A program made the position numbers and the translations under genes. A DNA stretch of 64,000 bases from Sulfurospirillaceae bacterium (GTDB lineage Bacteria > Campylobacterota > Campylobacteria > Campylobacterales > Sulfurospirillaceae). The first letter of the stretch is position 1. Every line of letters starts with the position of its first letter. Below are positions 57,651 through 64,000 of this stretch, in pieces. A model generated the notes under the pieces. That model had not been told where the DNA came from, did not search any database, and worked only from the letters and a program-made list of their open reading frames with translations. The stretch covers positions 83,832-147,831 of the forward strand of contig JAQUGO010000008.1 of the NCBI GenBank assembly GCA_028684065.1, written 5' to 3'.

Positions 57651-57678
57651 TTGCACACAATGCACAAAATTCCCATAA
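57651..57678 (+). promoter_or_regulatory. TTGCAC / TGCACAAAAT element upstream of the porin gene
   Basis: TTGCACACAA followed by TGCACAAAATTCCCATAA lies 55-82 bases before a TAGAAT -10 candidate (57733-57738), an activator-like position. The oadG copy at 63601 matches it in 16 of 18 bases (GCACAAAATCCACATAAT). Confidence 0.55.
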
Positions 57679-57772
57679 TATGGCTATTTATTTAAAACAA
57701 TTTTATCTTATATTTTCTTAATTTAAATCGTGTAGAATCATCTCGTAACCAAAAAAACTCTAAGGAGAAAAT

Positions 57773-58963
57773 ATGAAATTAGCTAAACTTAGTTTGGCGG
57801 CTATCGTAGTTGCTGGCCTTGTATCCAGCTCATTTGCAGCAGACACATTGGCTGATGCTTTTAAAAATGGAAAGGTAACGGGCGAAATCAAAGCCTTCTA
57901 TTTTGACAGAGATAATGGCACTGGTGCAGAAAATGCATCTATTTTTGTAACAGGTTTAATGTTGAATTATGTAACAGATTCATTAAATGGATTTAAAGTT
58001 GGTGCAACAATGCAATCCAGCAATGCTCCATTTGCTTCTACAGAAGCAAAATCAGTATTTAAAACCGATATGTATGGCCCAGGCGCTGTACTTTCTGAAG
58101 CTTATTTAGAATATACCATTGCTAAAACAACAGCAAAAGTTGGTCGCCAATTTATCAGTTCTCCATTAGTTTCAAACAGTGGTAGCCGTGTTATTAAGGG
58201 TTCTTTTGAAGGCGCTACCTTAATCAATACTGATTTACCAAATACAACTCTTGGATTTATTTATGTCGATAAATGGCAGGCTAGAACGAACAATGGCCTT
58301 GTCCCAAAAACATTAGGAGAGATAGCTGACTTTAAACAAATAGGTGATGGTGGTGCTTATTCACTCTATGTCATTAATAAATCTATCCCAGGCACGATGC
58401 TTTCAGCTGCATGGGTTGGTGTTGAAAATTCTAATTATGCTACAACTGACGGAGATATGGACCTTTTCCGTTTGGAAGCAACCTATAATGGTAAAGCTTC
58501 AAACTTTAGCTATAACTTGGGTGGACAATATTTCGTAACTGAATACAGTGGCACTTCAAAAGATTCAAATGGTTTTGCATTAAAAGCAGGTGTGGGTGTT
58601 TCTAATATTGATGCTTATGTTGCCTATTCAAAAATTTCAGATGATGGCAAAGTTAAATATGGTGTTGGTTATGGTGCAGATAGTTTATACACACAATCTC
58701 CAATCATTTCTGATAACTACGGTGCTGGAACAGAAGCATATGCTGTTGACATCGCCTATAATTTCAATGCAGATGCAAAAATAGGTATTGATTATACAAC
58801 GACAGAAGATGTTGCGAACAAAAAACTTTCTTACAGTGCTGTCTATGGTTCTTATAAATTTGGCGGTGCACTCAAAGGCTTGGGCGTTCTTGTTCAATAT
58901 GAAGAAGAAGGTAAAGACGGTGATGCTAAAGAGTTAAGATTTAAAGCAAACTATAAATTCTAA
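57773..58963 (+). CDS. Outer-membrane porin (Campylobacterota MOMP/OprD-like)
   Basis: The 396-residue protein has a signal peptide (cleavage near AFAAD, residues 22-23), alternating hydrophobic beta strands throughout and a C-terminal phenylalanine (RFKANYKF), the outer-membrane insertion signal. AAGGAGAAA precedes the ATG. Its place between the citrate-type two-component systems suggests uptake of the tricarboxylate through the outer membrane. Confidence 0.85.
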   Translation: MKLAKLSLAAIVVAGLVSSSFAADTLADAFKNGKVTGEIKAFYFDRDNGTGAENASIFVTGLMLNYVTDSLNGFKVGATMQSSNAPFASTEAKSVFKTDMYGPGAVLSEAYLEYTIAKTTAKVGRQFISSPLVSNSGSRVIKGSFEGATLINTDLPNTTLGFIYVDKWQARTNNGLVPKTLGEIADFKQIGDGGAYSLYVINKSIPGTMLSAAWVGVENSNYATTDGDMDLFRLEATYNGKASNFSYNLGGQYFVTEYSGTSKDSNGFALKAGVGVSNIDAYVAYSKISDDGKVKYGVGYGADSLYTQSPIISDNYGAGTEAYAVDIAYNFNADAKIGIDYTTTEDVANKKLSYSAVYGSYKFGGALKGLGVLVQYEEEGKDGDAKELRFKANYKF

Positions 58964-59091
58964 TCTATCTTAATATTATGGAGTGAGTGGTACGTAAATG
59001 TGTCATTCACTTCACTTCTCTTCCTTTTTCTTCAAACAATTATATGCTATGCTTTGGTTTAATAAATTTTTATACTGATAAGGTAGACGTA

Positions 59092-59757
59092 TTGCGAATC
59101 TTAATCTTAGAAGACAATGAAACATTGGCCTTAGGACTTTCTAAAACGCTTAGCGAAGCTGGATATGCTGTTGATGTTTCGCACGATGGAAAAGAGGGAA
59201 AAGATATTTTAGAGTATGAACCGTATGACTTATTGGTTTTAGATTTGGGGCTTCCTGGTCTTGATGGGATGGAAATTCTCAAACAACTACGCAAACGTCA
59301 CCAAAAGCTTCCTGTTCTTATTATTTCAGCAAGAGATAAGTTAGATCAAAAAATTTTGGGGTTAGAAAGCGGTGCTGATGATTACTTGTGTAAACCCTTT
59401 GCTCTTGAAGAAGTGGTTGCAAGAGTTCATGCTCTTTTACGTAGAGCCATGCAAGATGGGCAACCTGTTACAAAGATAGGTGAATTATCTTTTGATACTG
59501 TTACCCGAACGTTAACATGTAAGGATGAACGTGTTGAGCTAAGTTTTCGTGAAATCAGTATTTTTGAACATCTTTTAATGCATGCCAACCAAGTGCTCAG
59601 TAAAGACAATATAGCTTCACATATCGCTTCATTTGATGATGATTTTAACCCAACAGCCATTGAAACATATATTTCACGTTTGCGTAAAAAGTTAGGGGAG
59701 AGTGTAACGCTGCAAACAGTGCGTGGGTTAGGTTATATTTTGATTACTAAAAAATAA
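59092..59757 (+). CDS. tctD: TctD-type OmpR-family response regulator
   Basis: The 221-residue protein has a receiver domain (LLVLDLGLPGLDG, YLCKPF) and a winged helix ending TVRGLGYILI. TTG 59092 follows AAGGT at normal spacing. The frame is open from 58987, but those residues precede the first beta strand and match no receiver. It shares one base with the kinase gene (TAATG). TctD/TctE pairs control tripartite tricarboxylate transport in other proteobacteria. Confidence 0.88.
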   Translation: MRILILEDNETLALGLSKTLSEAGYAVDVSHDGKEGKDILEYEPYDLLVLDLGLPGLDGMEILKQLRKRHQKLPVLIISARDKLDQKILGLESGADDYLCKPFALEEVVARVHALLRRAMQDGQPVTKIGELSFDTVTRTLTCKDERVELSFREISIFEHLLMHANQVLSKDNIASHIASFDDDFNPTAIETYISRLRKKLGESVTLQTVRGLGYILITKK

Positions 59758-61133
59758 TGAAAACACTCTCTATTCGTTCAAGACTTATTAATCTATTGAG
59801 CATCTCTTTAATCATTGTAGCTCTAGCATCTTTTTGTTCTATCTTTATTTTTTTAAATTATAAAGTCAACAAACATTTTGATAATGCTTTGATGGCCGAG
59901 GCAAGTAATATTATTAATAGATTGTATGTGCAACGTGGTCAAATACAATTTATAGCACCAGAACTGAGCATTAATCTCCAAACAGCCTCAGGTAAAGGAA
60001 GTGTCTTTTACAGTATTGAGAATGAACATAAGACGGTTATCTCAGGATTTGAATCTATTCCTAGGCCTCATTTTAATAAACGGATGGATAATGTAGTATT
60101 TTATGATGCAGAGTATGCAACTGAGCCTATTCGAGCACTCTTAATGGTCCATAAAATGGAGCGCAATGGCGTAGGGTATTATGCTACGATTATTATTGCT
60201 GAGACCCTAGAGGATCGACACGATATGATTCAAGAGATTTTTTTAGTTATTAGTGGCGTGACATGTATTCTTATTTTTATTGTGGTAATCGTTTCATTGA
60301 TTGCCGTCAATAAAGGTATTGAACCTCTCGTTAATCTTCAGTATTTTATTAAGAAACGTGATATCAATGACTTGACGCCTATCTCTGAAAAAAATGTTCC
60401 CAAAGAAGTTCTCTCTTTAGTGGAAAGCATTAATCAACTTTTTATTAAATTAAAAAAGAGTTTTTCACACATTGAGCATTTTAATGCGGATGTTTCCCAT
60501 CAATTACGCACACCGTTGGCCGAATTGAAAGTCTTAATTGAAATGGATGAGGAACTTAAAAAAGGTGGGCATAAAAATAAATATATCAAAATTATTGATA
60601 CGATGTCACATACCACACAGCAACTTCTCATGTATGCTAAAACCAATCCAGATGCCTTTGATAGAGTACGATTTGAGCCTATGAATTTAACAGAACTTTG
60701 CCAGAGAGTTGCTTCTGATAAAGTTTTATTTTTCTATCAAGAAGGTTTTGAATTTGAATTTGATGCTATTGACGCCACATGGATTAATGGTGGGCCCATC
60801 ATTTTAGAAAGTCTGATTAACAACCTTTTAGATAATGCTTTACATTATGCACGTACACCAGAAGGAAAAGCTATAGGCGTTGTCATATTGCGCGTTAAGA
60901 AAGAAGATAAAAGAATTATTTTATCAGTTATAGACGAAGGCCCTGGTATTGAAGAGTGTTATTTTGATAAAGTGTATGAACGTTTTTTTAGACTCGATAC
61001 TAAAACATACGGTAGTGGTCTTGGTTTGGGAATTGTCAAGCAAATAGCCTTATTGCATAATGCAACGCTCTTTCTCTCCAATGGTACGCCTCAAGGATTG
61101 AGAATTGATGTTAGTTTTCCATCACTTGCGTAG
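59757..61133 (+). CDS. tctE: TctE-type sensor histidine kinase
   Basis: The 458-residue kinase has two helices (about 12-35 and 163-186), a short periplasmic domain of the TctE type, a HAMP region and the H box FNADVSHQLRTPLAELK. An N box (LINNLLDNALHYA), DEGPGIE and GSGLGLGIVKQ follow. It overlaps the tctD stop and, convergently, the 3' end of a TctC-like gene by 12 bases. Confidence 0.9.
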   Translation: MKTLSIRSRLINLLSISLIIVALASFCSIFIFLNYKVNKHFDNALMAEASNIINRLYVQRGQIQFIAPELSINLQTASGKGSVFYSIENEHKTVISGFESIPRPHFNKRMDNVVFYDAEYATEPIRALLMVHKMERNGVGYYATIIIAETLEDRHDMIQEIFLVISGVTCILIFIVVIVSLIAVNKGIEPLVNLQYFIKKRDINDLTPISEKNVPKEVLSLVESINQLFIKLKKSFSHIEHFNADVSHQLRTPLAELKVLIEMDEELKKGGHKNKYIKIIDTMSHTTQQLLMYAKTNPDAFDRVRFEPMNLTELCQRVASDKVLFFYQEGFEFEFDAIDATWINGGPIILESLINNLLDNALHYARTPEGKAIGVVILRVKKEDKRIILSVIDEGPGIEECYFDKVYERFFRLDTKTYGSGLGLGIVKQIALLHNATLFLSNGTPQGLRIDVSFPSLA

Positions 61134-62117
61134 TAAATAAGCATTTTCTTGATAGCTTGAAAAGGTTTTTTGCATTATTTCGTTGGATTTTTTAGGACCT
61201 GTCCATGCGCCACCAATTTTCTCTGTACGCAATATGCGTTGGACTTCTTTTTTGCCCAAAACTTTAATAAAACTTTGGATTAAAAGTGCGTATCTTTCTG
61301 GATAATCTCGTTTAAGTTGGGCACTAACGGCAAAACCACGCATTGAACCATAAAAAACTGGAACTTGAAATCCTAAAGGACTGATAGCTTCATTGACCGT
61401 AGGAATATCCCATTGGACAAGTCTTTCGTTACTAAAAACGGCAAGTGCACGTAAATATTCTCGAATAGGCTCACTTCCTTCAGAGCTCACTAAAATCATA
61501 TCAACTTTTTTTTTGGTTATCGCTTCACGGGCCAATTTGCCATTATTAAAGAGGTGTAATTCAATATTTTGAGCAGAAATATTGTACTGATTCAAAAGTA
61601 ACTGTAAAAGAAGGTGTCCATTAGAATCCTCCATTACAGCAATTTTTATTTTTTTTTCGCCGCTTTTCATAAGCATAAGAATCTCAGACAATGAGTGATA
61701 AGGAGATTCGTGGTTCACAGCAATAATGTCATTATCGAACCATTGAATATTAATATAATCAAAGTCTTCTATTTTATATGGTGCATCTTTCGACAGAATA
61801 GTATGTGCAAGATAGGGTGTAAAGGTTGTCACAAAAAGAGTATATCCATCAGCAGGTTGTTCTAAAACGTAGCTTGCCGCTATTTTGGTGCCTTCCCCTT
61901 GTTTGTTAATAATTTCAACAGGAACTTTAAGCGTTTCTTCTAAAAAAGGAGCCATAATGTGAGCTAATCTATCGCAACTTCCTCCCTCCCCAAATCCTAC
62001 AATAAGACGAATGGGTTGATTCGGGAAATCCTGTGTAGAAGCCAATACTGAGATATGGAAGAAACTTACAGTAAAGAATATGCATAATGCATTACGCAGA
62101 TAATACAGCATCTTCAT
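61122..62117 (-). CDS. TctC-like binding protein, orphan copy 2
   Basis: The 331-residue protein has a signal peptide (about 1-28) and the TctC start FPNQPIRLIVGFGEGGSCDRLAHI. It keeps the ligand loops but lacks adjacent tctA or tctB. The upstream frame is open to 62186, but AAAAAGGA lies near ATG 62117, which also gives a normal signal peptide. In related systems an extra TctC gives a periplasmic signal to the TctE kinase, which is convergent to this gene. Confidence 0.82.
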   Translation of the reverse strand: MKMLYYLRNALCIFFTVSFFHISVLASTQDFPNQPIRLIVGFGEGGSCDRLAHIMAPFLEETLKVPVEIINKQGEGTKIAASYVLEQPADGYTLFVTTFTPYLAHTILSKDAPYKIEDFDYINIQWFDNDIIAVNHESPYHSLSEILMLMKSGEKKIKIAVMEDSNGHLLLQLLLNQYNISAQNIELHLFNNGKLAREAITKKKVDMILVSSEGSEPIREYLRALAVFSNERLVQWDIPTVNEAISPLGFQVPVFYGSMRGFAVSAQLKRDYPERYALLIQSFIKVLGKKEVQRILRTEKIGGAWTGPKKSNEIMQKTFSSYQENAYLLRK

Positions 62118-62249
62118 AAGATATACATTCCTTTTTTTAACAAAGTATAACACAAACAGATTAAGAACTATCCTTATATATAGCAATCATTTGTTACTAA
62201 TTGTAAAATAATTTGATACTTTTTTGGAAATATGTTTATGGATTTTCAT

Positions 62250-62283
62250 TGCAAGGTTCACGACAGATTGCAATGTTAGTATC
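62250..62283. repeat. 34-base intergenic repeat, left copy
   Basis: TGCAAGGTTCACGACAGATT and following bases recur at 63453-63486 with three differences. The two copies bracket the third TctC-like gene. Confidence 0.75.
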
Positions 62284-62423
62284 GCCAAATCTAGAGGATA
62301 TAGATGTCATAAAAGTTTTTCCCTATATCCAGAAATGGCACCGTAACCCATAATTTTGCCTTTACGTAAACCCACTGGAGACACGAGAATGCCTTGAATC
62401 TATAAATACAGTAAGGAGCAACG

Positions 62424-63383
62424 ATGAAAAAAATATGGCTAATTTTGGCTTTAAATATGATGGTCTTTATTTCGCACGCAATAGCATCTTATCCAGAAAG
62501 AATGATTGAAGTGATTGTTCCCTTTGGAGAAGGAAGCGAAAGCGATATTTTTGCACGTAAGTTTTCTGCACTTTTATCTGAAAAGCTAGGCATAACTGTG
62601 CAACCCATCAATAAAAAAGGTGGTAGTGGACTTATTGGCATGGTTTTTGCGGCACAGCAACAAAACAATGGTTATACTATCTTGGAAATCACACCTTCTC
62701 ACGTGATTTCAGATTTGGTAGAAACGGCTCCTTTTAAACTGATGAGAGATTTTGAGCCATTAGCACGTATTCAATCAGATATGTATATTTTGGGTGTTCA
62801 AAAAAATAGTAAATTTCAAAATTTTAAAGATATGGTTGTATATGGTCGAGACCATGAAATTATCTTTGCGGGTGTAAATTCTAGCGCGTTAGATAATATG
62901 ACCTTAGCGGCACTTTCTGAAGCAACTAATATGAAATTAAAATATGTTCCTTATAAATCTGGAGCAGAGGTAAGAGCTGCCTTAGTCAGTGGCGAAGTAG
63001 ATGTTTATTTTGACAAAATTATTTCAGCAGTCAAATATATTAAAGATGGCTCTGTTAGGCCAATGGTTGTATTGGGGGATGAGCGTATTAGAAGTCTTGA
63101 AGTATTGAATGATGTCCCATGCACTGTCGAGCTTGGCTATAACATTACTATCAGTTCTTGGAGAGGTTTTGTTGTTAAAAAAGAAACACCCCAAGAGATT
63201 AAAGATTTGCTGATTGCAAAAATGAAAGAGGTCTCTGATAGTCCCGAATATAAACTATTTGCAGAACAAACACTTACCAATCTATCTTCAGGATATCTGG
63301 ATGCTGATGGATTTGCTAAACAATGGGCAAAAGAGTATAAAATTCTTGATCCAATTGCAAAGAAAATTGGTTTAAAAAAATAA
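62424..63383 (+). CDS. TctC-like binding protein, orphan copy 3
   Basis: The 319-residue protein has a signal peptide (about 1-21) and the TctC pattern YPERMIEVIVPFGEGSESDIF, with GGSGLIGMVFAAQQ following. AAGGAGCAACG precedes the ATG. It is divergent from copy 2 and bracketed by a 34-base repeat. No membrane partner is adjacent, so it may share TctAB with the first copy or act in sensing. Confidence 0.85.
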   Translation: MKKIWLILALNMMVFISHAIASYPERMIEVIVPFGEGSESDIFARKFSALLSEKLGITVQPINKKGGSGLIGMVFAAQQQNNGYTILEITPSHVISDLVETAPFKLMRDFEPLARIQSDMYILGVQKNSKFQNFKDMVVYGRDHEIIFAGVNSSALDNMTLAALSEATNMKLKYVPYKSGAEVRAALVSGEVDVYFDKIISAVKYIKDGSVRPMVVLGDERIRSLEVLNDVPCTVELGYNITISSWRGFVVKKETPQEIKDLLIAKMKEVSDSPEYKLFAEQTLTNLSSGYLDADGFAKQWAKEYKILDPIAKKIGLKK

Positions 63384-63452
63384 GCTCTAAGAAGAATACC
63401 TCTCAATGGATAGTCACAATGAAGCACTTTTGAATAATGTGTCTCTTTTTAC

Positions 63453-63486
63453 TGCAAGGTTCATGACAGATTCCAATGTTATTATC
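63453..63486. repeat. 34-base intergenic repeat, right copy
   Basis: See 62250-62283. The 373-base gap at 63384-63756 holds this repeat and the TGCACAAAAT element, and no other gene is seen in it. Confidence 0.75.
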
Positions 63487-63599
63487 ACTTTAACAAAGAT
63501 TGTTAGAGTATAAATGCTTCTTTGTTATTTTATAAAGAGCCAAATGAAATTTGTACTCTGTATAAATGATTTTAAATGAGGTTTTGCACTTACATAATA

Positions 63600-63618
63600 T
63601 GCACAAAATCCACATAAT
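63600..63618 (+). promoter_or_regulatory. TGCACAAAAT element upstream of oadG
   Basis: TGCACAAAATCCACATAAT, with TTGCAC also at 63584-63589, stands about 140 bases before the oadG ATG. It matches the porin element in sequence and layout. Confidence 0.5.
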
Positions 63619-63756
63619 CACTAAAGAAATTTTGAACGATTAAATATCAGATAAGCTTAATTATTATTAAGTAAAATGATTTCAATAGATGTAATGATAA
63701 AAAATAAGTTTTGATAAAAATTAATAGAGAATATTATGTATAAAAAGGATTGTTTT

Positions 63757-63996
63757 ATGGAGATAAATCTTATTGCTGAGGGCTTTAAATTTATGGTGCT
63801 TGGCATGTCTACAGTTTTCATGTTTTTGATTTTACTGGTTTTTATTTTAAATATTCAGGCTAAGGTGTTGACAAAATTTTTTCCACAGAAGAGCGTAGCG
63901 GAGAATGCAGGTGGGAAAGTGGCACGGGCTAAGTCAACGGATAATCTAGCGGTGGTAGCGGCGATAGCTGCAACACTCAAGACATATAAAAAATAA
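63757..63996 (+). CDS. oadG: Oxaloacetate decarboxylase gamma subunit
   Basis: The 79-residue protein has one N-terminal helix (FKFMVLGMSTVFMFLILLVFI region) and a charged tail ending in AVVAAIAATLKTYKK, the OadG layout. AAAAAGGA lies seven bases before ATG 63757. Na+-pumping oxaloacetate decarboxylase uses the product of citrate cleavage. The alpha and beta subunit genes are expected just beyond the right edge. It links tricarboxylate uptake to sodium energetics. Confidence 0.82.
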   Translation: MEINLIAEGFKFMVLGMSTVFMFLILLVFILNIQAKVLTKFFPQKSVAENAGGKVARAKSTDNLAVVAAIAATLKTYKK

Positions 63997-64000
63997 CATA

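Noticed and set aside
58987..59091. Extended N-terminus of the TctD-type regulator
   Set aside because: The added residues do not belong to a receiver domain, and TTG 59092 has a ribosome site.
1..64000. CRISPR array, tRNA, rRNA, prophage or insertion sequence
   Set aside because: No regularly spaced repeats, cloverleaf-like segments, transposase or phage genes were seen. A tRNA scan would be needed to exclude a tRNA formally.

Overview
The window reads as a chromosomal segment of a low-GC (roughly one third G+C) member of the Campylobacterota, most likely a Sulfurospirillum-like bacterium. The evidence is futalosine-pathway menaquinone synthesis (MqnE), histidine kinases of the HQWRQPL type, a helical-cell-shape carboxypeptidase of the Csd4/Pgp1 type, many Tat-exported molybdoenzyme genes, a UGA-encoded selenoprotein and an epsilon-type porin. 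No rRNA, tRNA, CRISPR array, prophage or insertion sequence was seen.

Layout. 1-8.4 kb: a GGDEF-EAL protein cut by the left edge, an ABC-F ATPase overlapping a SUI1/YciH-like gene, an AEC permease, a K+ channel with an RCK partner, a SelW-like selenoprotein whose UGA codon would hide its N-terminus from ordinary gene callers, and an EAL-HDOD protein. 8.5-13.7 kb: a dppABCDF peptide ABC transporter operon. 13.8-16.4 kb: Csd4-like peptidase, HIT protein, radical SAM protein. 16.5-30 kb: two paralogous three-gene operons for PsrA/PhsA-type molybdoenzymes (catalytic subunit, four-cluster ferredoxin subunit, FdnI-type cytochrome b). Between them lie a pseudo-phosphatase of the LMW-PTP/ArsC fold, a PAS-GGDEF-EAL protein and a two-component system. 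Distinctive G-rich direct repeats and two near-identical palindromes mark the promoters here.

30.4-43.7 kb: lipoprotein cytochrome c, a heme-binding diguanylate cyclase with a cysteine cluster, glmS, glnD, a solitary trpB, a pentapeptide-repeat protein, mqnE, a purine permease plus phosphoribosyltransferase, and an MFS transporter. 43.7-50.5 kb: copper chaperones (two SCO, one PCuAC) and a complete A2-type caa3 cytochrome oxidase locus. Its CuA subunit carries two tandem cytochrome c domains that are identical in protein but differ at nine synonymous sites.

50.6-64 kb: a tricarboxylate (citrate-like) uptake regulon. It has tctCBA, a chemoreceptor gene broken by an in-frame TAA, a CitA/CitB-type two-component system, a porin, a TctD/TctE-type two-component system, two further TctC-like binding proteins and the gamma subunit of a membrane oxaloacetate decarboxylase at the right edge. 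A shared TGCACAAAAT element precedes tctC, the porin and oadG. Together the genes suggest an organism that respires sulfur-type compounds anaerobically, can also use oxygen through a high-potential oxidase, and imports and decarboxylates a tricarboxylate.
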